DNA of 64,000 nt from Mesorhizobium sp. CA8 (lineage in GTDB: Bacteria > Pseudomonadota > Alphaproteobacteria > Rhizobiales > Rhizobiaceae), in NCBI RefSeq assembly GCF_020164955.1, contig NZ_JAIUHG010000008.1, forward strand, positions 124,001 to 188,000, written 5' to 3'. Positions 41,294-50,020 of this stretch are shown in pieces; the first letter of the stretch is position 1; every line of letters starts with the position of its first letter. Position numbers and translations under genes: made by a program. The notes beneath the pieces were generated by a model. That model made no database searches. It had not been told where the DNA came from and saw only the letters and a program-made list of their open reading frames with translations.

Positions 41294-42582
41294 GGTCTTG
41301 CTCCAGTTCGGTTGCGGGAAAGCTCGGCTGGCGGCTTGTCCTGGTTGGCCGCCGCCCGATAGGTCGAGGGCTTTGATGCGGCAGCGCGGCGGGCCGGCAT
41401 GGGCTGCCCGGCCAGCGCCTGCACCTCTGCCTTCAGGATAGCGCTGAAGCGGCGATGCCGCTCGCCGAGATCGTCAAGCGTCCAATCGAAGCCGGCGATG
41501 GCGTCCGTGGTGTCGAGGATCTGGTTGGCGATCATGTCGCGCTGCTGCTGCCAGACGGCGAACGCTGCCTCGGACCCATTGAGGATCGCCCGCGCGAGGC
41601 TCTCGGCGTCGCGCAGCGCGTCGGAAATGCCATGCGAGGTGATCGGATCGCGGAAGAAGCCGGCGTCGCCCACCAGCGCCCAGCCCGGGCCATGCGGCTG
41701 GCGGATATAGCCCGGCACGCCGCGGAACGCCTGCAGGCGCGCATCCTTCGGTGCCCGGGCCGCCTGTGCTGCCAGTGCCGGGGAAAGCGCCTCGAGCATA
41801 TCTATGCGGGCGCGGGCGTGGCCGAGGCGGAAGCGCTGGTCGAACAGGCCTGTCGGCACCGAGGCGACGATGCAGGCGAGGCTGTCATTGGTCGGGATGA
41901 ACGAGCCGGCGATCCCGTCGCGGAAATACCAGTGGTAGCCGGCACCGGGCTCGACCGGCGCATAGCCATAGACATGGGCAGCCGACACCGCGCCGCGCCG
42001 CAAGGTCTGGGCGTCGACGCATTTTGCCACCAGCGAGCCGATGCCATCGGCGCCGACCACGATATCGGCGCTGACCCGCACGGCAGTACGGCCGGCGGCG
42101 CGGATCTCGATACCCCGCACCCGCCCACGCGTGTCGGCAAAGAGATCGCCGACCGCGACCTCGTGCAGCATCTCCGCGCCGGCCTTGCGCGCCGCATCGA
42201 CCAGGATGCGGTCGAGCACGGTGCGCCGCGGCGCGATGAGGCCGGGCAGGTCCGAGCTAGCGGCGAGGGGGATGGTGATCTCCTCGTCGCCATAGTGGAA
42301 AGTCGTCGTCTCGATCAGCGGCGTGCCGGCCTTGAGCAGCCGCTCGAGCAGGCCCCAGCGCCAAAGCTGCAACACGGCCGGCCGCATCAGTGCATGTGTC
42401 GACAGTGTGTCGGATCCATAAGGCTTGCGGTCGATCGCCAGCACCTTGAGGCCGGCGCGCGCGAGCAGCATCGCCGTCGCGGCGCCAGCGCAGCGGGCGC
42501 CGACGATGATCGCATCGTAATGGCCGCGCCTGGGGGTGGCCATAAGTGAGATCGGGTTGCTTACCATGTTCGTGGTCCTCAT
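41290..42582 (-). CDS. FAD-dependent monooxygenase (geranylgeranyl reductase/PHBH-like)
   Basis: 430 residues. The N-terminal nucleotide motif is IIVGARCAGAATAMLLARAG, with the usual second Gly replaced by Arg-Cys as in this group. The GDAGFFRDPITSHGISDALR segment is the conserved second flavin site. The DSDTLSTH-like stretch and the LPGLIAPRRTVLDRILVD segment also fit. It may oxidise an aromatic or unsaturated compound. The ATG at 42582 overlaps the FMO gene stop by four bases, so translation is coupled. Confidence 0.85.
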   Translation of the reverse strand: MRTTNMVSNPISLMATPRRGHYDAIIVGARCAGAATAMLLARAGLKVLAIDRKPYGSDTLSTHALMRPAVLQLWRWGLLERLLKAGTPLIETTTFHYGDEEITIPLAASSDLPGLIAPRRTVLDRILVDAARKAGAEMLHEVAVGDLFADTRGRVRGIEIRAAGRTAVRVSADIVVGADGIGSLVAKCVDAQTLRRGAVSAAHVYGYAPVEPGAGYHWYFRDGIAGSFIPTNDSLACIVASVPTGLFDQRFRLGHARARIDMLEALSPALAAQAARAPKDARLQAFRGVPGYIRQPHGPGWALVGDAGFFRDPITSHGISDALRDAESLARAILNGSEAAFAVWQQQRDMIANQILDTTDAIAGFDWTLDDLGERHRRFSAILKAEVQALAGQPMPARRAAASKPSTYRAAANQDKPPAELSRNRTGARP

Positions 42583-43802
42583 GCCGCCTTGCGGCCGTTG
42601 CAATCGAGATAACGGGAGATTTCAGCGGCGATCGCCTCGGCATCCGCGCCGACGCCGCCGATGAAGTTGGAATCGCGTTTGCGCAGGAAGCGGAAGCCGA
42701 GCGCGTAGAGACCGGGCACGCTGGTGACGCCGCCCTGATGCGCCAGCTCGCCATCGGCGCCGAGCGCCAGCGGCTCCAGCCAACCGAACGAGCGCGCATA
42801 GCCGGTGGCCCAGACGATGCTACGGATCGATCCGTCCGCCAGCGACAGCCGTTCTGGGCGGGCCGATGGCGTGACAACCGGCTCGGGCCGGTATGGTGTC
42901 GTCACACCCGCGAAGCGGTCGATCTGGTCGAGCAGGCGCGCCTGCTTCGCTTCGGCTGCCGCGATGTGCTGGCCGAGACCGTCGGCGAAGGCGATCTCGC
43001 GGTCGCCGACGCCCCGCACCCGCCCGGCCAGCTCCACGCCGAGTGCCTGCAGCGTGGCGAGGTCTACATCGGCCCTGTCGGGTCGGCCGGCGAGCTGCAG
43101 CGATGGCTGACGCCGGGCACCCTCAGGATCGGCGAGGTCTTCCAGGCGCTGCGCCATCAGGCCGGTTGCGCAGAGCCAGAAGAAGATATCCTGGCCGCGC
43201 CATGTTCTGGGCAGGCGCGTATGCTTGCCCACTGAAAGCACCACGCGCCGCCCGGCGCGGGCGAGCTCGTCGGCGATCTGCACGCCGGAGGATGAGGCGC
43301 CGACGACCAGCACGCCACCGCCCGGTAGCTCGCCGGGCGAGCGATATTGCGAAGCGTGGATGCTGAGCGGTCCGCGAAGGGTCTCAGCCGAAAATGGGAT
43401 GACCGGCCGGTCGCAATGTCCGGTCGCGACGACCACAGCGCGCGCCGACCAGTCGCCGGCGCTGGTGCGCAGGGCAAAGCCCTCGCCGGTCCGCCTGGCA
43501 GCGATGACCTCGATATTGGTCTCGACGGGCGCATGCCATTGCCAGGCGTAGCGTTCCAGGCTTTCCACAAAAGCCTCCTTGGTCATGAAGCCGTCGGGGT
43601 CGCCGCCCTTGTAGGGCGAGCCGGGGAGGGCGTTCAGCCAGTTCGGCGTGAGCAGCCGCAGCGAGCGCCAGCCCTGCGCACGCCAGCGCTCGCCGATGCG
43701 GCCGCGCTCCAGCACGGCATGGTCTATGCCGGCCTCGCCGAGGCAATGGCTGAGCGCAAGCCCGGCCTGGCCCGCGCCGATGATGACGACCGCGCGTTTC
43801 AT
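42579..43802 (-). CDS. Flavin-containing monooxygenase-like protein (FMO/TrkA-type)
   Basis: 407 residues from the ATG at 43802. Two nucleotide motifs appear, VVIIGAGQAGLALSHCLGEA for FAD and VLVVGASSSGVQIADELARAG for NADPH. The segment ATGHCDRPVIP between them is characteristic of the family. The C-terminus has WATGYARSFGWLEPL. Such enzymes N-oxidise or hydroxylate small soft nucleophiles. The four-base overlap downstream and 55-base gap upstream place it second in the operon after the OsmC gene. The open frame upstream to 43895 is arginine-rich and is probably not translated. Confidence 0.87.
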   Translation of the reverse strand: MKRAVVIIGAGQAGLALSHCLGEAGIDHAVLERGRIGERWRAQGWRSLRLLTPNWLNALPGSPYKGGDPDGFMTKEAFVESLERYAWQWHAPVETNIEVIAARRTGEGFALRTSAGDWSARAVVVATGHCDRPVIPFSAETLRGPLSIHASQYRSPGELPGGGVLVVGASSSGVQIADELARAGRRVVLSVGKHTRLPRTWRGQDIFFWLCATGLMAQRLEDLADPEGARRQPSLQLAGRPDRADVDLATLQALGVELAGRVRGVGDREIAFADGLGQHIAAAEAKQARLLDQIDRFAGVTTPYRPEPVVTPSARPERLSLADGSIRSIVWATGYARSFGWLEPLALGADGELAHQGGVTSVPGLYALGFRFLRKRDSNFIGGVGADAEAIAAEISRYLDCNGRKAA

Positions 43803-43857
43803 AGTCATTTCCATCGATTGGCAGGCGGTCCGGATCGGTTCCGGACCGCCGGCCGGC

Positions 43858-44436
43858 CTACTGGATGGTCTTGATGCCGACGCTGACCGGAACACCCTTG
43901 GTCAGCACGTCGAACACGGCCGAACGGGCGCGCGACTGCTCAACCAGCTGCTGGAGCTTTTCGGCCGGCGCGTCGCCTTCGATCTCGAACGATACCTGGA
44001 TGTTCTGGAAACCGTTGCGGACCTCGTCGGAGATGCCGAGGATGCCGCGCAGGTCGATGTCGCCGTCGACCGAGCATTTCACCTTGGTGAGCTTGATGCC
44101 GCGCGCGGCGGCGATGTTGGCGACGCCTGCCATCAGGCAGCCCGCCAGGCCGTGCAGCAGCCATTCGACCGGGGTCGGCGCATTGTCGGCGCCGCACAGG
44201 ATCGCCGGATGGTCGGCATCGGCATAATGCGGCTTCTCGTGCTTCTGCTCCTGGCCGGCGCCGAAGAAGCCGTTCATGACGGTCTTGCTGTGCGTGCCCT
44301 CGATCCACTCGTTGTGGGCGCGGAACTGGAACTTGGCCAACTCCGGTTGCCCGGCGACGAAATTGATCGTCGCCAAAAGGTTCGGCGTGTCGACGCCATT
44401 GAGCGGAAGCCGTGCGGGTTTGGTGTTGGGTTGCAT
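43858..44436 (-). CDS. OsmC family protein
   Basis: 192 residues. The pattern TPVEWLLHGLAGCLMAGVAN carries one of the catalytic-type cysteines, and the central beta-rich region follows. GGAG lies six bases before the ATG at 44436. OsmC proteins reduce organic hydroperoxides or handle thiol-reactive compounds. The gene is first in an operon with two flavin enzymes and a MaoC-like protein, so it may deal with a reactive by-product of those enzymes. That is inference. Confidence 0.85.
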   Translation of the reverse strand: MQPNTKPARLPLNGVDTPNLLATINFVAGQPELAKFQFRAHNEWIEGTHSKTVMNGFFGAGQEQKHEKPHYADADHPAILCGADNAPTPVEWLLHGLAGCLMAGVANIAAARGIKLTKVKCSVDGDIDLRGILGISDEVRNGFQNIQVSFEIEGDAPAEKLQQLVEQSRARSAVFDVLTKGVPVSVGIKTIQ

Positions 44437-44608
44437 CGTCATCTCCAAAGGTTCGTTTGCGGCTTGGTTGCCGTGACGGCCTCTGTTTGCCGGTGGAGCG
44501 TTTGAACGAGAGTGGATGCGACCGTGGAATTTTTCATACGCCTACCGTGGAAATTGGGTTGGGCGTATCGTTTGAAACGAAGCGTCTTGACCCGAATGCG
44601 CCGGACGC

Positions 44609-44640
44609 AAAAGCCCCGGGCGTGGGGAAGCCCGGGGTCT
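44609..44640 (-). terminator. Intrinsic terminator of the DUF1127 gene
   Basis: On the minus strand CCCCGGGC (44637-44630) pairs with GCCCGGGG (44621-44614) around an 8-base loop, followed by CTTTTGC. It starts 33 bases after the DUF1127 stop codon. Confidence 0.65.
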
Positions 44641-44672
44641 GTCGGCGGCGTGGCGACGATCGCTATCGGCGG

Positions 44673-44918
44673 TCAGTGGGCGTTGCGGATATCCATCCCG
44701 TCGGCGTCGGAGGCGTAGCGCATCGAGGTGTAATGATCGATTTCAGAACGGGCGATACCCAAGTCCTTGAGCAGATAATCGGGCATGGCCTGCATGGCGG
44801 CGCGGTCGCTGCGCATCCTCATTGCACGGTAGAAAAGCCTAAGTGAGCGGCCGGCAAAGCCGGTAAGGCTGAGGCCCGCGCGGCCGGTTTCATAAGCGGT
44901 GTGTTCCATGGTCGTCAT
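44673..44918 (-). CDS. DUF1127 domain-containing protein
   Basis: 81 residues from the ATG at 44918, preceded by TGGAGACG. The C-terminal half matches DUF1127 (YjiS-like): AMPDYLLKDLGIARSEIDHY with basic residues upstream. Such small basic proteins are associated with RNA binding or phosphate and stress responses in alphaproteobacteria. A terminator follows. The open frame upstream to 45062 is arginine-rich and lacks the family pattern. Confidence 0.8.
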   Translation of the reverse strand: MTTMEHTAYETGRAGLSLTGFAGRSLRLFYRAMRMRSDRAAMQAMPDYLLKDLGIARSEIDHYTSMRYASDADGMDIRNAH

Positions 44919-45167
44919 CGTTCGTCTCCATCGTTTGCGGGGCGATCCTTCGCGTCGTCGATGGGGAGTGTCGCTGACGACCGGGGGAACCAGCGTGGGA
45001 GCGGGCGTCGAAATTACCGTGGAATCTGGCAGTTTCTCAGTTTGAAATATCGCTCTTGCCAATGCGGCACGGAGCGCGTCGTAACGAAGTCCTTGCCTTC
45101 CTCTTATATCAGGATTCGCGTATATAAGGCTGCGTTACTATGCTCATTTTCAGAGGGGAATTAAGTC

Positions 45168-45383
45168 ATGCGCAAACAGAAAACGTTTGAACTGGTGCTT
45201 CTGGCTTCCATATCGCTTTTCCTCGCAGACGCCGCCTTAGCGAAAGATGCCTACAAAACACCATGCAGGGCGGATGCTCAGCGATTGTGCAAGATGGTCG
45301 ACAACGCAAAGGGATTGAGCTGCCTTAAACAGCACATCAGTGAGCTCACTCCTGCCTGCAAGGCGTTTCTCTCCAAGAAATGA
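45168..45383 (+). CDS. Small exported cysteine-containing protein
   Basis: 71 residues. A signal peptide ending near DAALA is followed by a short region with PCRADAQRLCKMVDNAKGLS and CLKQHISELTPACKAFLSKK. The C-x7-C, C-x12-C spacing resembles a single cysteine-rich GLG1-like repeat, which would form two disulfides in the periplasm. Function unknown. It stands alone between two other transcription units. Confidence 0.65.
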   Translation: MRKQKTFELVLLASISLFLADAALAKDAYKTPCRADAQRLCKMVDNAKGLSCLKQHISELTPACKAFLSKK

Positions 45384-45556
45384 GCTGTAATAGCCGTCCT
45401 GCCGACCGCCAAGGTGGTTCTCCGTCCGGAATTGCGTCAAAGCAAGGACATGGACCGCTCGCTGTTTCGGTGAAACGACGAACCGCTGACGGAAGGCCGC
45501 CGCTGTGCTGCATGCGTGGCAACCGCCCCATGCCTGCGGGAAGGTGACCGCCGCCT

Positions 45557-46714
45557 TCAGGAAATCCGCAGCCCGGCCTCATTCAGCAAAACGCAGTCGT
45601 CGGGATCGAAGCCGAGCTCGATCGATTCGCCTTCGCGCAGCACCCGGCCGTCGATCGGGGCGTTGGCGCGGATGTTCGCCTTGCCGCCTATGTCGACCTC
45701 GTAGATGGCGCTGCCGCCGAGATAGGAGGCCGACACGATCCGGCCGGGCAACCGGTTGGCGCTCGCTCCGCCGACCGACAGTTTCTGCGGCCGCACCACG
45801 ACGGTGACGGAGCTTCCCTGCGGCAACGCCTTGGGTGAAAGCACATTGACCGTCTGGCCGCCGGCGAGCGTGACAATGGTCGGCCCGTCGGACCGGCTCA
45901 CCGTGCCCGAAAGCATATTGGCCTTGCCGAGGAAGTCGGCGACGAAGGCGGTGGCCGGACGCTCATAGACCTCTTCCGGCGTGCCGATCTGCTCGGCCGA
46001 GCCGGCATTCATCACCACGATGCGGTCCGACATCGACAGCGCCTCTTCCTGGTCGTGCGTGACGAAGATGGCGGTGATGCCTGTTTCCTTCTGGATCTTC
46101 TTGATCTCGACGCGCATTTCCTCGCGCATATTGGCGTCGAGGGCCGAGAGCGGCTCGTCGAGCAGAAGCACCTGCGGCTCGAAGACGATGGCGCGCGCCA
46201 GCGCGATGCGCTGCTGCTGGCCGCCCGACAATTGCGAGGGCAGTTTCTTCTCGCTGCCCGGCAGCCGCACCATGTCCAGCGCCTGGCCGACCTTGCGCTT
46301 GATCTCGGGCTTGGCGACGTTGCGATATTTCAGGCCGAAGGCGACATTGTCGAACACGCTCTTGTGGGGAAAGAGCGCATAGCTCTGGAACACCAGCCCG
46401 ATGTTGCGCTTGTAGATCGGCACGTCGTCGACCCGCCGGCCGCCGATCATGATCTGGCCCGCCGAAATGTCGACCAGCCCGGCGATGGAGCGCAGGATCG
46501 TCGTCTTGCCGCAGCCCGAAGGGCCGAGCAGCGTGACGAAGCTGCCCTTGTCGATCGACAGCGAAAAATCGCTCACCGCGACGAACTTGCCGTAGGCGAT
46601 GTTGATGTTGCGGAACTCGACCGCAGGGCTGTTCGCCCCGGCGGCCGCGCTCACGCCTTCCGCCCCGGCCGAGGCCGGCCGGGGATTGAGTGTCGCGCCC
46701 TGGCTGTCAGGCAC
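45557..46714 (-). CDS. ABC transporter ATP-binding protein (polyamine/opine type)
   Basis: 385 residues from a GTG at 46714, overlapping the binding-protein stop. Walker A is GPSGCGKTTI, the signature is LSGGQQQRIALARA, Walker B is LLLDEPLSALDANMRE, and the TOBE domain follows. It powers an importer with the proteins encoded at 46707-49626. The PotA-like length and the fourth position in the operon match polyamine or opine uptake systems. The N-terminal 30 residues before VEFRNINIAYG are low-complexity and may not be essential. Confidence 0.87.
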   Translation of the reverse strand: MPDSQGATLNPRPASAGAEGVSAAAGANSPAVEFRNINIAYGKFVAVSDFSLSIDKGSFVTLLGPSGCGKTTILRSIAGLVDISAGQIMIGGRRVDDVPIYKRNIGLVFQSYALFPHKSVFDNVAFGLKYRNVAKPEIKRKVGQALDMVRLPGSEKKLPSQLSGGQQQRIALARAIVFEPQVLLLDEPLSALDANMREEMRVEIKKIQKETGITAIFVTHDQEEALSMSDRIVVMNAGSAEQIGTPEEVYERPATAFVADFLGKANMLSGTVSRSDGPTIVTLAGGQTVNVLSPKALPQGSSVTVVVRPQKLSVGGASANRLPGRIVSASYLGGSAIYEVDIGGKANIRANAPIDGRVLREGESIELGFDPDDCVLLNEAGLRIS

Positions 46715-47849
46715 CTTTCGATATCCTGTTCCACTGCTTGGTCCAGGCGTCCTCGTTGGTCGCCCAATAGACCGGATCGGCAAAGGTCAGCGACTTCATG
46801 GTGCCCGTCTTGTCGAAGGCCGGCAGCTTCTCGATCTTCTCGGTGAGCTTGACCTTGTTCGGGTCGAGCGACGGCGGATAGCTCTGGCCCTCGGCCACCG
46901 CGATCGAGGTCGCCGGGTCGAGCATGAAGTTGATCAGCTCCTCGCACTCGGCCATCGGCGAGCCTTTCAGGATCAGCATATCCTCCATCCAGGCGTAGGA
47001 GCCGGCCGGATCGAGATAGCCGATCGGATGGCCCTGGTCCTGCAGCGCCGCGACGCGGCCCGACCAGGCGTCGGTCACTACGATCTCGCCCTTGGAGAGC
47101 AGGTCCATCAGCTCCGCGCCGGAGCTCCAGAACTTCTTGGCGAGGTCGCGCGTCTCGCGGACCTTGGCCCAGATCGCGTCCATGTCCTTTAGGTTGTTGG
47201 GGTCTTGTCCGGTGGCCAGGGCCGCGTACCAGACGCGCGTCGTCATGTCGGCATAGCCGCCGACCTTGCCGGCATATTTCTTGTCGAGCAGAAGTGCCGC
47301 GCCCTTTTCCTTGGCTTCTTCCGGCGAGATCACCTTGGTGTTGTAGGCGATGCCGGTGGTGCCATAGTCGTAAGGCACGGCCGACAGCTTCGGCGTCAGC
47401 TTGCGGAACGGCTCGATCATCGGCTGCAGCACATTCGCCATGTTGGGAATGTTGGCCTCGTTGATCTCCGAGTTCATGCCGGCATTGATATATTTGATGT
47501 AGTAGTTGACGCCGGACGAATGGACGATCTGGAAGTCGCCGGGCTTGGCCGTCTTGATCTTGGTGATGATCTCGTTCTCGTCGCCGAACGTGCCCTGCAC
47601 CACCTTGATCTTGGTCTTGGCCGTGTAGGGCTGGAAGGCATATTTGTCGATCGCGTCCTGCACCGTTCCGCCCCAGCCGTCGAAGCGCACCTGCTCGACC
47701 GCGGCAAGCGCCCGGCTCATCCACGGCATGGAGAGGCCGGCCGAGGCCGCGGCAGCCGCGGTCAGGCTCAGGAACGTCCGTCGGCTGAGATCGCCGTTGA
47801 CATAGCGGTCGTGCAGCCGCTCCAGCCGCTTGGTGGTGGTCAGTTTCAT
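46707..47849 (-). CDS. ABC transporter periplasmic substrate-binding protein (PotD/opine type)
   Basis: 380 residues. The N-terminus carries a Tat motif (LSRRTFLSLTAAAAAS), so it is probably exported folded. The mature part has VRFDGWGGTVQDAIDKYAFQ and YDYGTTGIAYNTKVISPEEA, typical of spermidine/putrescine-type family 1 binding proteins. It overlaps the permease gene stop by four bases. The ligand cannot be read from sequence, but polyamines or opine-like amines are likely. Confidence 0.87.
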   Translation of the reverse strand: MKLTTTKRLERLHDRYVNGDLSRRTFLSLTAAAAASAGLSMPWMSRALAAVEQVRFDGWGGTVQDAIDKYAFQPYTAKTKIKVVQGTFGDENEIITKIKTAKPGDFQIVHSSGVNYYIKYINAGMNSEINEANIPNMANVLQPMIEPFRKLTPKLSAVPYDYGTTGIAYNTKVISPEEAKEKGAALLLDKKYAGKVGGYADMTTRVWYAALATGQDPNNLKDMDAIWAKVRETRDLAKKFWSSGAELMDLLSKGEIVVTDAWSGRVAALQDQGHPIGYLDPAGSYAWMEDMLILKGSPMAECEELINFMLDPATSIAVAEGQSYPPSLDPNKVKLTEKIEKLPAFDKTGTMKSLTFADPVYWATNEDAWTKQWNRISKGA

Positions 47850-48688
47850 CGTGCTTCCTCCTTGGGTTCGCCGCGTCTTCTCAGTTTTGTCAGGCTTTGC
47901 ATTAGCACCCCGCCGATCAGCGGGATGCCGACGGTCACCACAATCATCACGGTGCCGAGCGCGTTGATCTCCGGGCTGATCGAGATTTTCAGCATCGAAA
48001 GGATTTGGGTGGGCATGGTCTCGACGCCTGCCGGCCGCCAGAACAGGCTGGCCGACGTGTTGTCGAACGAGATGGTGAAGGCGAGCAGCGCGCCGCCGAC
48101 GACCGCCGGGATGAGCAGTGGCAGCGTGATCTCGCGGAAGGACGAAAAGCGCGAGGCGCCCAGCGAAAGCGCCGCCTCCTCATAGACGCGCCTTATGCCG
48201 ACCATGCGCGCCTGCGCGATCAGCACCACATAGGGCACCGCAAGCAGGATATGCCCAAGCACCAGGAGCAGCATGGTGCGCGGCTGGTCGATTGCCTTGA
48301 TCAGCACCAGAAGACCGACGCCGAGAATGGTTTCCGGCACCAGCGCCGGCAGGATCACCAGCGTGCTCAGCGCCTGCTTGCCGCGGAAGGCGAAGCGCGC
48401 CAGCGCGAAGGCCGTGACGACGCCGATGGCCGTGGTGACGGCCGCAGTCACCAGCGCGATCCACAGCGAGGTGCGGAAGGCCGTCAGCACCGCGTCATTG
48501 TTCATCAGCTTGGCGTACCATTGCAGCGAAAAGCCGGTCATCGGGAAGCCGCCGAACATCGAGGCGTTGAACGACAGGATGACGGTCGCCACGATCGGCG
48601 CGAACATGAAGATGTAGACGCAGAGCGTGACGAAGCCGGTCAGTCGCCACGCCCATTTGCCTTCCTTGTTCGGTCGCGCAGCCTTCAT
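47846..48688 (-). CDS. ABC transporter permease (PotC-like)
   Basis: 280 residues with about six membrane helices. The EAA loop reads EEAALSLGASRFSSFREITL and marks the binding site for the ATPase. It overlaps the binding-protein gene by four bases at one end and the other permease gene by four bases at the other end, so the transporter genes are translationally coupled. It belongs to the PotC half of polyamine-type importers. Confidence 0.88.
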   Translation of the reverse strand: MKAARPNKEGKWAWRLTGFVTLCVYIFMFAPIVATVILSFNASMFGGFPMTGFSLQWYAKLMNNDAVLTAFRTSLWIALVTAAVTTAIGVVTAFALARFAFRGKQALSTLVILPALVPETILGVGLLVLIKAIDQPRTMLLLVLGHILLAVPYVVLIAQARMVGIRRVYEEAALSLGASRFSSFREITLPLLIPAVVGGALLAFTISFDNTSASLFWRPAGVETMPTQILSMLKISISPEINALGTVMIVVTVGIPLIGGVLMQSLTKLRRRGEPKEEAR

Positions 48689-49563
48689 CCGCCCAACCCC
48701 TTCACGATCTGCGACATGCCCATGTAGCGGGTGTAGATGGCGGCGAAGAAGCCGAGCACGAGGAACAGCACGATTGACAGCGTTGCGCCCATCGGCCAGT
48801 TCAATTCGCTCATGATGGTGTCGTAGATCAAATTGCCGAATAGCGCGTCGCGGCCCGAACCGAGCAGCTGCGGCGTCACATAGCTGCCGGCCGCCAGCAC
48901 AAAGCAGAGCAGCAGCCCCGCCGCGAGACCCGGCAGGGAGAGGGGCAACGTCACCTCGCGGAACGCCTGCGCGCTGGTGCAGCCCATCGAGCGGGCCGCC
49001 GAGATAAGCGTGCGGTCGATGCCCTCCAGGCTCACATAGACGTTGAGGATCATGTAGGGCAGCAGGAAGTGCAGCAGCCCGAGGATAACCGCGCCCTCGT
49101 TGTAGAGCATCGGCAGCGGCTCGTTGATGATGCCCATTTTGAGCAGCGCGACGTTGATGACGCCCTGTTCACCCAGGATGTTGATCCAGGAAAAGGTGCG
49201 GATGGTGAAGCTGATCCAGAACGGCACGATGAGCAGGAGCAAGAGCAGCCATTTGTGCCTGAAGCGCGTCGCCCAGATGAAATAGGCCGGGAAATAGCCG
49301 AGCACGCCGCACAGCAGCGCGGTGATCGCGCCGACCCGCAGCGTCTTCAGCAGGAAGCCCGAATAATAGCTGTCGGTGAAGAATTCGTGCCAGTTGGCGG
49401 TGGTCAGCGCGCTGGTTTCGACGCCGGCGGTGACGAAGGTGAAGAATGTATACGCCGCCATCACCGCGATCGGCAGCACCAGGAAGAAGATCAGCAGCAG
49501 AAGCACCGGTGCAACGAGCATCCAGGCCAGGCGTGGATCGTACAAGGTCCAGCGATTCTTCAT
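48685..49563 (-). CDS. ABC transporter permease (PotB-like)
   Basis: 292 residues from the ATG at 49563; the frame is open to 49626, but that start would sit 11 bases from the divergent RidA-like gene. About six helices and an EAA loop (SAARSMGCTSAQAFREVTLP) are visible. It is the first gene of the importer operon, in the order PotB, PotC, binding protein, ATPase. Its partner permease overlaps by four bases. Confidence 0.88.
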   Translation of the reverse strand: MKNRWTLYDPRLAWMLVAPVLLLLIFFLVLPIAVMAAYTFFTFVTAGVETSALTTANWHEFFTDSYYSGFLLKTLRVGAITALLCGVLGYFPAYFIWATRFRHKWLLLLLLIVPFWISFTIRTFSWINILGEQGVINVALLKMGIINEPLPMLYNEGAVILGLLHFLLPYMILNVYVSLEGIDRTLISAARSMGCTSAQAFREVTLPLSLPGLAAGLLLCFVLAAGSYVTPQLLGSGRDALFGNLIYDTIMSELNWPMGATLSIVLFLVLGFFAAIYTRYMGMSQIVKGLGG

Positions 49564-49636
49564 GCGCACCCGAAGGTAGGCGCCTTCTTTGAGGCGCTTA
49601 TGTTCCCGCAGTGAAGATTGTTTCATTGCCGCCGCG

Positions 49637-49992
49637 ATGTCTACAGGCGCTGGCCCAAATTCGATTCAGCCAGGGAAGGGGCCGCGGATCGTCGTCACAA
49701 CGGAACGATCTATCTTTCGGGGCTGACGGCCGATGACAAAGAGGCCGACACGGCGGGCCAGACTAAGCAGGTATTGATCAGGGCCGATGCGCTTTTGAAA
49801 AGCGTTGGCGCGGATCGATCAACACTGCTGTTCGCGCAGATCTGGCTGAACGATGTCGGAGATTTCGACGCCGTGAACAAGGCCTGGGTTGATTGGCTCG
49901 ACGGCACCGAACCGCCGGCCCGCGCCACGGTCGGAGCGAGCTTCGCGTTGCCCGATATCGGCGTCGAAATCCAGCTTACCGCGGCACGCTGA
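49637..49992 (+). pseudogene. RidA/YjgF family protein with a frameshift near its start
   Basis: From the ATG at 49637 the first 19 codons read MSTGAGPNSIQPGKGPRIV, then the frame is lost. The rest of the family, HNGTIYLSGLTADD, then GQTKQVLIRADALLKSVGAD and PPARATVGASFALPDIGVEI, is in the next frame to 49992. Adding one base at about 49695/49696 gives RIVVHNGTIYLSG, the usual family join. RidA proteins deaminate reactive enamine intermediates. It is divergent from the amine transporter operon, a sensible neighbour. Whether the break is real or an error is open. Confidence 0.6.
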
Positions 49993-50020
49993 AGGCAGAC
50001 GCAAATGTGCAGACGCACCT

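Noticed and set aside
41455..42549. A 364-codon plus frame opposite the FAD monooxygenase
   Set aside because: The minus strand has clear FAD motifs; this frame is a shadow.
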